Shown here: positions 53,646 to 61,176 of the stretch, in pieces
Numbering within the stretch: position 1 is the first letter of the stretch
Layout: each line of letters opens with the position of its first letter
From: Acidobacteriota bacterium
GTDB lineage: Bacteria; Acidobacteriota; Thermoanaerobaculia; UBA5066; Gp7-AA6
Reading direction: 5' to 3'
NCBI GenBank assembly: GCA_027307335.1
Contig: DAHUXD010000047.1
Span: 62,001-126,000, forward strand
DNA: 64,000 nt
Made by a program: the position numbers and the translations under genes
The notes under the pieces: model-generated
What the model was told of the DNA's origin: nothing
Database searches by the model: none
Seen by the model: only the letters and a program-made list of their open reading frames with translations

Positions 53646-54779
53646 CTATTTTGCGGCGGACTGCGCCGCGTCGACCGAGCGGTTCATGCTCCGCGCCGCC
53701 TCGAGCGTGGTCAGCGCCTGCTCGTCGCGCTGAAGGACGTTGCGTCCGTAGCCCCGCTTCGTCAGGAACTCGAAGTCCACCTGCTGGTACGACACGGACG
53801 CCGGCAGGAGCTCGTGGCGATAGTGCCAGACCTCCCGCCAGCTCGTCTCCGATTCCGGCAGGGTGTTCGCGGGCCCCGACATCGACGCGAGGATCGCCGC
53901 GGTCTGGCCGCCCGACGCACCCTTCAGCGCCGCGAACGCCTCGAAGCTGTTGTGACGGGACATCCCGTTGGGGTCCGCCGTGTCCTCGCCGATCTCGATG
54001 GGTTTGCGCCCGGCCCACGTCGGCGGACCGAGCAGCACGAAGAGCATTCCCCGGTCCGTCAGGCTTCCCCGCGTCTCCTCCTGGCCGAGCCGCGCGTCGG
54101 CGAACGCGACGCGGCGCTCGAACTCGTCGCGGAACTCGTTCTCGGGAGTCTCGGGACTCGGATCGTGCGCTTTCCAGAACACCTCGACGAACTGACTGCG
54201 CTCGGCGAGCGTCGACAGCCTCCTGTAGTCGTCGCGCTGCGCCGCCGTCAGGAGATACCGGACGGGACCGTCGGCCCAGTTCTCGTCGGCGCCGTCGCTC
54301 TTCTGGTCCTGTGCCGGCTTGAACGCGCGATAGGCGGCGGCGAAGGAGCCCGTATCGGCGGGGGCGGCGGGCTTCGCCGGAGACGCGTCCGGCGTCGGCG
54401 GCGAGCTCCTCTTCTGCTCCAGCGATTTCTTGGTCTCGTCGAGCAGCGCGATCACGCGATGCGGATACAGCGAGGGATCGAGCGCCGGGTTCGGGGTGTA
54501 GACGAGGTACGTCTCGAAGCTCGAGCGGGCCTCGTCGACGCGGCCGAGCGCCGCGAAACAGGCGCCGCGATAGAACGCGAGCGCGGGCGTGAGCTGCGCC
54601 CGATACGCCTCGTTCCCGGGCCGATCGGCTTCCGCCTGAAGCCGATCGAGCGTCTGGAGCGAGGCCGCGTAGTTCGCGAGACGGAATTCCTCCTTGGCCT
54701 TGTAGAAGAGCGACGGGAGAGTGGCGGCGACGAGGGACGTGGCGGCGAGGAAGGCGAGTGAAGCAACGGAGCGACGCAT
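53646..54779 (-). CDS. GWxTD domain protein
   Basis: ATG at 54779 behind GGAGGTGTTCC gives 377 residues. A signal peptide (SVASLAFLAATSLVAA) is followed by TPR-like helices (about 25-115: FYKAKEEFRLANYAASLQTL), a Lys/Pro/Ala linker and a GWxTD domain (about 170-275; here NWADGPVRYLLTAAQRDDYR, FWKAHDPSPETPENEFRDEF, GMLFVLLGPP). The name-giving GWxTD reads NWADG. The family is common in Acidobacteriota and Bacteroidota and its function is unknown; envelope localisation is expected. It lies between paralogue 4 and the aspartic protease. Confidence 0.87.
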   Translation of the reverse strand: MRRSVASLAFLAATSLVAATLPSLFYKAKEEFRLANYAASLQTLDRLQAEADRPGNEAYRAQLTPALAFYRGACFAALGRVDEARSSFETYLVYTPNPALDPSLYPHRVIALLDETKKSLEQKRSSPPTPDASPAKPAAPADTGSFAAAYRAFKPAQDQKSDGADENWADGPVRYLLTAAQRDDYRRLSTLAERSQFVEVFWKAHDPSPETPENEFRDEFERRVAFADARLGQEETRGSLTDRGMLFVLLGPPTWAGRKPIEIGEDTADPNGMSRHNSFEAFAALKGASGGQTAAILASMSGPANTLPESETSWREVWHYRHELLPASVSYQQVDFEFLTKRGYGRNVLQRDEQALTTLEAARSMNRSVDAAQSAAK

Positions 54780-54916
54780 GGAACACCTCCGGAGCCAATC
54801 CATCTTACCCCCGGACGGAGATCGTTTCGCGACACCTCATTCGCGACTGAGTCTCTTTTCCGACCGGGTCCCGAACCGCCGGGCTGTCGGGTCTCGTGCG
54901 ACAGCTCCGATCCAAT

Positions 54917-56965
54917 TCAGTGAATCGAGGCGGCACTTTTCTGGAGGAGGTCGAGGGATTCGATGACGGTTTTCTGGTCCGGTACGAGGGCGAGAGAGCG
55001 GCGGAAGAGGACGACCGCTTCCTCTCGGCGCCCGAGGCACGCCAGAACCAATCCCAGCGTGTTGAGGGTCTGCGGTTCGTGCGTGGTGGTCTCGAAGCGA
55101 GACAGCGCCGCGTCGGCGCTCCGGCAATCCTTCGCCTTGAAGAACAGGAGGGCCAGCGCCCGATGGATCGGCTCGTCGTCGGGATAGAGACGCGCCCCGC
55201 GTTCGAGAACCGTTCTCGCCTCGAGCTCCCTGCCCTTCACGTCGTAATACATGGCCCAGTCGAGGACGACCCGTTCCGGGCTGGACTGACCCGCGGCGAT
55301 GGCCTGAAAGAGCAGATCGATGGCCTCTCTCTGCTCCCCCCGGGCCCGCCGCGCCTCCGCGAGATGCAGCTTCGGCGTCGCGTCGCCCGGCGAGAGCTCG
55401 AGCGACTTCTGGAAGGCCGCGACCGCCGCCGCCATGTGGGCCTCCCCGCCCAGATTCGACAGGTAGAGCCCGAGGTTGTTCCATGCCGCCTCGGTCAGGC
55501 CGGGCCGGTCGCCGCCGGGCGGAGCGAGCTTCCCCGACCGGGCGCCGGAGAGGTAGCCGAGGGCCATCAGCCGCTTCGAGTATTCGCTCGCTTCCTTCTC
55601 CGACATCGGCTCGGCAGCGAGACGCCTCACCGCGATCTCCGACGCGAGGTCCTTCCGGGGCGGCGGCGAAAGACCGCGGAACGCTTCGAGCATCGGCCGG
55701 CCCGGCGCGCGCCGCTCCACGGGCAGCCCCAGGAGCGCGGCCACGGTCGGCTCGACGTCGAAGACGCTCGCGTGGCCCCTCTCGCCGCTCCGGTTCACCC
55801 TCGCGCCCCAGGCCGCGAAGACGCCGTCGAGTCGGTGCCAGAAGCCGGCCGTCGCCGGGTCGAAGGATCCGCCGTCGCACGACCGGTCCTCTCCCCACTT
55901 GAACCCGTGATCCGAGTTGACGATGAGCGTGGCGCCGTCCTCCTCGGCGCGCCGCATCCACTGGCCGAGCACCCGGTCGACGAGGGCGTAGTACTCGTCG
56001 ACCGTGTGGCTATACCGGGCGAAGTCCGCATCCGATACGCAGGACATCCTGGGCGGAACGTCGGACGCGAAGAGATGGCCGACGACGTCGGTGCCCTCGA
56101 GATAGAGCATGGTCAGATCCGGAAGGTTCCGGTCGTACAACTCGCGGGCGATCCGGGACTCCGCGCGGGTCGCGCCGATCGCGCGCGCGAGCAGCACCAG
56201 CTTGTTCGAGAGGCCCTGCTCGCTCCCGCGCGCGGCGGCGATCTCACCGGCCGGCACGGCGACGAACCGGGCGAGCTCCTCGCTCGAGACCACGCTCTCC
56301 CGGCCGGAGATCTGCTCCACGCCCGCCGACAGCGACGGAGGAAACGCGAGGCCCTGCCTCGGCAGACCCTCGAACAGGATCGGGCTCGCATGGTCGGAGA
56401 CGAAGAAGCCCTTGACCTCCTCCGCCGGATGGGTGGCCCACCAGCCGACGACGCCCACCGTCAGCCCCGACTCGGACGCCACGTTCCAGATCGCCGGCAC
56501 CGCGCGGGAGTTCCCGGAGATCGGCACCCTCATGCCGGTGGCCGGGTCCAGTTGCTGAAAGTCGAGAACCCGATGGATGTCCGGGCCGACTCCGGTCGCG
56601 AGGGTCGTCCACACGATGGGCGAAAGGATCGGGACGAAGGACGTCAGGCGCGCCGTGTACCCCTCGGAAGAGAGCCGCTTCCAGTGGGGCATCCGTCCCT
56701 CTACCGCCAGCCGGTCGACGAGCTCGAAGTCGAACCCGTCGAGCCCCAGCCAGATCACGGGCGCGCGGCCCCCGGAGGGGCGCCGCCGCCGCGATGAGAC
56801 ATCCGAAGAATCCGAGGAGGGGCCGGGCGAGTTCCGGGACGCCGACGCGGCGGGCGGGGTGACGCCCGATGCTCGCGAGGGCTCCTGCGGCCGACGTTCG
56901 CAGGACAGCACGCCGAGAACGAGCAGCGCCACCGCGCCGCCGCCTCCCCGCGGACTCCGGAGCAT
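54917..56965 (-). CDS. Secreted phosphodiesterase with TPR domain, paralogue 4
   Basis: 682 residues from ATG 56965 (TTG 56968 possible). The signal peptide ends LGVLSC, a likely lipobox. Catalytic motifs: PVIWLGLDGFDFELVDRL, SPIVWTTLATGVGPDIH, LEGTDVVGHLF, VNSDHGFKWGE, VFDVEPTVAALLGLP. TPR-like C-terminus: NNLGLYLSNLGGEAHMAAAV, LHLAEARRARGEQREAIDLL, CLGRREEAVVLFRRSLALVP. The shared cysteines are SCVSD, RSCDGG, KDCRSA and LACLGRR. First full gene of the cluster. Its ribosome-binding site lies in a hairpin and a 35-codon ORF ends on its start codon (TGATG). Confidence 0.9.
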   Translation of the reverse strand: MLRSPRGGGGAVALLVLGVLSCERRPQEPSRASGVTPPAASASRNSPGPSSDSSDVSSRRRRPSGGRAPVIWLGLDGFDFELVDRLAVEGRMPHWKRLSSEGYTARLTSFVPILSPIVWTTLATGVGPDIHRVLDFQQLDPATGMRVPISGNSRAVPAIWNVASESGLTVGVVGWWATHPAEEVKGFFVSDHASPILFEGLPRQGLAFPPSLSAGVEQISGRESVVSSEELARFVAVPAGEIAAARGSEQGLSNKLVLLARAIGATRAESRIARELYDRNLPDLTMLYLEGTDVVGHLFASDVPPRMSCVSDADFARYSHTVDEYYALVDRVLGQWMRRAEEDGATLIVNSDHGFKWGEDRSCDGGSFDPATAGFWHRLDGVFAAWGARVNRSGERGHASVFDVEPTVAALLGLPVERRAPGRPMLEAFRGLSPPPRKDLASEIAVRRLAAEPMSEKEASEYSKRLMALGYLSGARSGKLAPPGGDRPGLTEAAWNNLGLYLSNLGGEAHMAAAVAAFQKSLELSPGDATPKLHLAEARRARGEQREAIDLLFQAIAAGQSSPERVVLDWAMYYDVKGRELEARTVLERGARLYPDDEPIHRALALLFFKAKDCRSADAALSRFETTTHEPQTLNTLGLVLACLGRREEAVVLFRRSLALVPDQKTVIESLDLLQKSAASIH

Positions 56966-57072
56966 CAATCCTCTCTTCGGACTCCGGAACCAGAAGAGAG
57001 GAGACGATCGGGACGCCGGCGCGCGGGACCCTCCGGAGAGGCCACGAGCGCGGCGAACGCCGTCTTCCGCAT
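56965..57072 (-). CDS. Small upstream ORF (35 codons), leader peptide or truncated signal peptide
   Basis: ATG 57072, preceded by the Shine-Dalgarno in TTAAGGTTCGC, encodes MRKTAFAALVAS, the start of a typical signal peptide. It then continues with basic, proline-rich sequence (PEGPARRRPDRLLSSGSG) and ends TGATG on the start codon of paralogue 4. Two readings fit: the 5' stub of a deleted exported gene, or a leader peptide whose translation opens the downstream hairpin. Confidence 0.5.
   Translation of the reverse strand: MRKTAFAALVASPEGPARRRPDRLLSSGSGVRRED
56969..57002 (-). promoter_or_regulatory. Hairpin that sequesters the ribosome-binding site of paralogue 4
   Basis: On the minus strand TCCTCTCTTC (57002-56993) pairs perfectly with GAAGAGAGGA (56978-56969) across a 14-base loop. 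The 3' arm holds the only Shine-Dalgarno (AGAGAGGA) of the downstream gene, 3 bases before its ATG. Confidence 0.55.
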
Positions 57073-57075
57073 GGC

Positions 57076-57092
57076 GCGAACCTTAACACGCG
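57076..57092 (-). promoter_or_regulatory. Shared 5' element CGCGTGTTAAGGTTCGC, copy 2
   Basis: Identical over 17 bases to 50038-50054 and likewise placed just 5' of a start codon (3 bp before ATG 57072), here that of the small upstream ORF. Confidence 0.6.
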
Positions 57093-57148
57093 AGGGTCGC
57101 CCGCGCGCCGGGAGTGACGTGCGGGCATCCACGCGTCGATGCGCCGAC

Positions 57149-57178
57149 AAAGAAAAGGGGGCGGCCGAAGCCGCCCCT
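57149..57178 (-). terminator. Intrinsic terminator of the TonB-dependent receptor gene
   Basis: On the minus strand GGGGCGGC-TTCG-GCCGCCCC is an 8-bp stem with a UUCG tetraloop followed by CTTTTCTTT, 26 bp after the receptor's stop codon. It is the strongest intrinsic terminator in the window and separates the receptor from the phosphodiesterase cluster. Confidence 0.9.
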
Positions 57179-57203
57179 CTGGAAAACCGAATCGACTTCG
57201 CGA

Positions 57204-60200
57204 CTAGAAGGTCACCTTCAGCGCGAAGCGGAACTGACGCGGACCCGTCTGAGCGGTCGTCTTGCGGTAGTTCGGGTTGTCCGAGCACGTTCCGGTGACC
57301 GAGCTGACCGGGCAGGTGCCGTCCGGAATGACGCCCGGCCGCCCGTAGAGCGGGCTGGTGGGATCCGTGACGAACGAACCGTTGACGTTGAAGTTCTCGT
57401 CGATCGCGGTGGTCGTCTGACGGTTCAGGAGCTGGAACGCGTAGACCTGCGGCGTGATCGTCACGGGACCGACGTTGAGGTTGTAGCCGAGAGACATGTT
57501 CATCTCGTAGTCGGTCGGGAGGCGACCCGCGTAGCCGCGCTGCGCCAGGTAGAGCTCCGTCGTGTAGAACTGGTTGTAGTAGCCGTCGACGGAGGTCGGG
57601 GTGCCGGTGCGGATGTAGAACTGGAGACCGGCCGAGAGGCCCCACGGCGCGTTGTACACCGCGTCGAGGCGGCCCTGGTTCGGACGATCGAGCTCGAGGA
57701 TGCCCGAGAAGTTCTGCGTGAACGCGGCGTAGTCGAAGTCGGCGTTGATGCCGGGGTCCGTCTGGCCCGAGGCCTCACGGATCGCGCCCGAGTAGTTGCC
57801 GCGCAGCGATGAGCCGAGATAGGACAACTGAGCCCAGATTTCGTTGGTGAACTGCTTCCGGACGACGAGCTCGATGCCCTTGAAGATGCGCTTGGCCGCC
57901 GGAATGGCCGTGCCCTGGCCGACGTCCGTGCACCCGTTGGCCGGTACACCCGAGCCGGGCAGTCCCGCCGTCGGGTTGCCGTAGTTGGTGCACGAACCGA
58001 ACGCGCCCTGAGCGCCTCCGTTCCCCGGGCCGGTGGCGCCCGGGTTCATCAGGGCGCACGAGGAGTAGGTCGGGGGGTTGTTCACGTAGTTCAGGTCGCA
58101 GCGGTCTTCGATCGTGCGGCCGAGCGAGCGGTACGTGCCCTTCAGGCCGACGGAGAGCGTCGGGTCGATCGCCTTCTCGACGCCGAGCGTGAGCTCATCC
58201 TGATACGAAGCCTTCAGGGCCGCATCGGCCGGCTCGCCGAGGACCGAACCGACCTGCACCAGGCGGGTGCGTCCCGGAGGGGCGTTCGGGTCCTGAGTCA
58301 GATCGGTCGGGCTGTAGTTCCAGGTGACGATCGACGTGTTGCCCGTGAAGACGCGGACGTTCAGGTCCGTCGGAATCGCATAGTAGAAGCGGCCCGCCGA
58401 AGCGTACGCCTTCGAGGTCCCGTCCCCCGTGAAATCCCACGTCACGCCGAAGCGCGGGGCCCACTCGTTCGTGAGCGAGAACGCCTTCGGGTCGACGACG
58501 CCGCCGGTGACGCTGCCGGTCAGGCACGTCGGGGTGTTCGGCGTCGAGGCGCAGCCGTTGTAGAGCGTCTCCGTGTCGTACCGGACGCCGAAGTTGACCG
58601 TCAGGGCCGGGATGATCCGCCACTGGTCCTGAACGAAGCCGCTGTAGCGCTTCGTCGGCACGGAGAACGGCGCAAAGTCGATCGGGGTGTTGTTGTCGAT
58701 GCCGTTCGTGTAGAACTGGTGCTCGTAATAGACCGGGCCGGTGAGCGAGGGCGAGTTGGGGTTGAAACCCGCGAGCGCCGCCGGGTTGAATGTCCAGAGG
58801 CTCGGGCTAAACGGCTGCGTCCCGGCCGGGCAGGGGCGCGAGGCGGTGCACGAGAAGATGCTGGTCCGGGAACCGCCCGTCCAGAACGTGTTCCCCGAGG
58901 TGTTGACCTTGTCGTAGTCGCCGCCGATCTTGAACTCGTGGTTGCCGAGGTACCCGGTGTAGCTGCCGGCGAAGTTCTCGCGCTTGGACTCGTTGTTGTT
59001 GACCGAGCCGAAGATCGATCCGAAGCCGCCGTAGTAGCCGAACGGCGTCAGCGAGCGGTCGCGCAGCTGGACGGCTTCCGGAGTGTTGACCGGCTTGGTC
59101 GCGTAGCGGTCCGAGTGCTGGCCGTAGGCCAGGGTCAGGATGCCGCTGGAACCGAAGAGCTGGTTCAGTCGCGCGCCGTAGTCCGGGCCGCCGACGTCGA
59201 CCCGGCCCTGGGTCACGTTCGGGTCGAAGCTCTGCGGGTTGGCCGAGATCGTTCCCACCGTCGACTGCCTGTCGGAGAAGTAGACGCCCTGCAGGGTCGT
59301 CGACTGCGCGAGGTTCAGCGTCAGCTTGCCCGAGTACTTGTTCTCGGTGATCGTGTCGGGGAACGGGCAGCCCGAAGTGGCGGTGCTGCACGGAGTGCCG
59401 GTCCCCGGCCCCGTGACACCGCTCGTGGGGTTGAAGACCTGACCCGTGATGACGCGATCGTAGGCGCCGAAGAACCACACGCGGTCCTTCACCATGAAGC
59501 CGCCGAGGTCGAGGCCGCCCTCCGAACGCGTGTTCTTGGTGGCGATCGTGTCGGACTGCGCGTTTCCGATCTGCGAGAAGTCCGGCGTGATGACCGTCTT
59601 CTGGCTCGAGGCGAGCGAGAGGTTGTTGTAGTACCCGAAGATGCCGCCGTGGAATTCGTTGCCGCCCGACTTCGTGATCACGTTGACCACGCCGCCGGTA
59701 TTGCGGCCGTACTCCGCCTGGTAGCCGGAGGTCTTGACTTCGACCTCCTGGATGAACTCGTTGTTGATGTCCTTACCCTGGATGCCCTTGACGACGTTCG
59801 TCGTGTTGACACCGTCGATGACGAACTGGTTCTCGGCCGACGTCGATCCGTAGATCGAGATCGCCAGCGAGCGGCCCTGCGTCTCGCCGTTGTCGGCCTG
59901 CACGCCCGGCTGCGTGAAGACGACGTCGGCGTAGTTGCGCGAGGACAGGGGCAGCTTGTCGATGACCTTGCCCGAGAAGTTGGAGCCCGCCGTCGTCGAC
60001 GTCGAGTCGATCAGGGGCGCCTCGCCCGTGACCGTCACCTCGGCCGTCGTCGACAGGGCCATCGACATGTTGGCGTCGACGTGCGCGTCGAGCGTGACCG
60101 TGGCCTTCTTCTGCACCTTGCCGAAGCCGGCCAGCGACGCGATGACCGTGTAGTCACCCGGGACCAGACTCAGGAAACGGTAGCGCCCGTCGGCCGCCGT

Positions 60201-60386
60201 CACCGTCGTCTTCGTCCCCTGTATCCGCGCGCCCGTGAGCTCCACTGTCACGCCGGGCAGAGCGGCTCCGCTCTGGTCGGTGATCTGCCCCTCGATCGTT
60301 CCCGTCGTCTGCGCGAGCGCGGCGAAGGGAGCGAGGAGAAGCAGTGCGACCGCCAGTGCAAGACTGAATCGGTACACAGACTTCAT
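57204..60386 (-). CDS. TonB-dependent receptor with N-terminal carboxypeptidase-regulatory-like domain
   Basis: ATG 60386 behind GGAGGAAGGA gives 1060 residues. A signal peptide (1-25, AALAQ) precedes a carboxypeptidase-regulatory-like domain (about 28-115: GTIEGQITDQSGAALPGVTV; DGRYRFLSLVPGDYTVIASL), a plug (about 120-250: STTAEVTVTGEAPLIDSTST; GSTSAENQFVIDGVNTTNV; YQAEYGRNTGGVVNVITKSG) and a long barrel ending RFALKVTF. This is the Oar-like receptor type abundant in Acidobacteriota and usually tied to uptake of polymers or peptides; the ligand cannot be read. Upstream (60387-60594) is a relatively AT-rich, gene-free promoter region. Confidence 0.93.
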   Translation of the reverse strand: MKSVYRFSLALAVALLLLAPFAALAQTTGTIEGQITDQSGAALPGVTVELTGARIQGTKTTVTAADGRYRFLSLVPGDYTVIASLAGFGKVQKKATVTLDAHVDANMSMALSTTAEVTVTGEAPLIDSTSTTAGSNFSGKVIDKLPLSSRNYADVVFTQPGVQADNGETQGRSLAISIYGSTSAENQFVIDGVNTTNVVKGIQGKDINNEFIQEVEVKTSGYQAEYGRNTGGVVNVITKSGGNEFHGGIFGYYNNLSLASSQKTVITPDFSQIGNAQSDTIATKNTRSEGGLDLGGFMVKDRVWFFGAYDRVITGQVFNPTSGVTGPGTGTPCSTATSGCPFPDTITENKYSGKLTLNLAQSTTLQGVYFSDRQSTVGTISANPQSFDPNVTQGRVDVGGPDYGARLNQLFGSSGILTLAYGQHSDRYATKPVNTPEAVQLRDRSLTPFGYYGGFGSIFGSVNNNESKRENFAGSYTGYLGNHEFKIGGDYDKVNTSGNTFWTGGSRTSIFSCTASRPCPAGTQPFSPSLWTFNPAALAGFNPNSPSLTGPVYYEHQFYTNGIDNNTPIDFAPFSVPTKRYSGFVQDQWRIIPALTVNFGVRYDTETLYNGCASTPNTPTCLTGSVTGGVVDPKAFSLTNEWAPRFGVTWDFTGDGTSKAYASAGRFYYAIPTDLNVRVFTGNTSIVTWNYSPTDLTQDPNAPPGRTRLVQVGSVLGEPADAALKASYQDELTLGVEKAIDPTLSVGLKGTYRSLGRTIEDRCDLNYVNNPPTYSSCALMNPGATGPGNGGAQGAFGSCTNYGNPTAGLPGSGVPANGCTDVGQGTAIPAAKRIFKGIELVVRKQFTNEIWAQLSYLGSSLRGNYSGAIREASGQTDPGINADFDYAAFTQNFSGILELDRPNQGRLDAVYNAPWGLSAGLQFYIRTGTPTSVDGYYNQFYTTELYLAQRGYAGRLPTDYEMNMSLGYNLNVGPVTITPQVYAFQLLNRQTTTAIDENFNVNGSFVTDPTSPLYGRPGVIPDGTCPVSSVTGTCSDNPNYRKTTAQTGPRQFRFALKVTF

Positions 60387-60594
60387 TCCTTCCTCCTTAT
60401 TGAAGACTCGTTCGTGGCGATAGTTCGTCAAATCAACCGAATCAAAAGCAATGTCACTGCCAGAATTTTCCAAGAATGGGAGGAACTCTAACTAACTGTC
60501 AGCGCGAAGGAAAAGGAAAATCTGAGGATGAATCGAACTTTCGAAAGGATCGAACCGGTGGATCGGCGTACGGGAATTTGGATCGACTGTCCGG

Positions 60595-61176
60595 TCAGTC
60601 AACCCGGATGAGGGCGTCCCGATTCGGGACGTTCGGCGAGGTTTGAGGCTCCTGGTTGGGTTCGAGGACGACGAGCCGCGCGCCGCCCTCGACGGGCCGG
60701 CCCGCGACGGCCTCGACGCGCGCCACGCGTCCGCCCCGCACGGCCCGGATCTCGTTCTGCATCTTCATCGCTTCGAGGACGAGCAGGAGTCCGCCGGGCG
60801 GCACCGTGTCGCCCGGCGCCACCACCACCTCGACGACGCGCCCGGGCATGAGCGCGCGCACCTCCTCGACCCCCGCAGGGCCGGCGCCGTTGCCGGAGGC
60901 GTGCGCGAGGCGATCTCGCAGCGGTTCGGCCAGTGCGACCCTCCGGCGGCCGCCGAAGGTGAAGACCTCCACCTCTCCCTCCGGCTGCGGCAGGACGCGC
61001 CCGCAGACCTGGCGGCCGTCGTCGAAGAGGAGCGACAGCCGGCCGTCCGGAAGCCGCACCACCCCCGCGCACTCCTCGCGGCCGGCGCGGGTGAACCGGC
61101 AGCGATCGCCCTCGAGCGCGATCCGGATCTCCTCCGGTCCCTTCTCGCCGCGGTGCACGAACGTGAGGCGGCGCAT
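60595..61176 (-). CDS. Biotin carboxyl-carrier protein of an acyl-CoA carboxylase
   Basis: 193 residues. The C-terminal half is a biotinyl domain with the target lysine in LEAMKMQNEIRA (about residue 140), preceded by VRALMPGRVVEVVVAPGDTV. The N-terminal half is strand-rich (VVRLPDGRLSLLFDDGRQV) and matches the linker part of biotin-dependent acyl-CoA carboxylases with separate carrier subunits. ATG overlaps the biotin carboxylase stop (TGATG). Confidence 0.93.
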   Translation of the reverse strand: MRRLTFVHRGEKGPEEIRIALEGDRCRFTRAGREECAGVVRLPDGRLSLLFDDGRQVCGRVLPQPEGEVEVFTFGGRRRVALAEPLRDRLAHASGNGAGPAGVEEVRALMPGRVVEVVVAPGDTVPPGGLLLVLEAMKMQNEIRAVRGGRVARVEAVAGRPVEGGARLVVLEPNQEPQTSPNVPNRDALIRVD

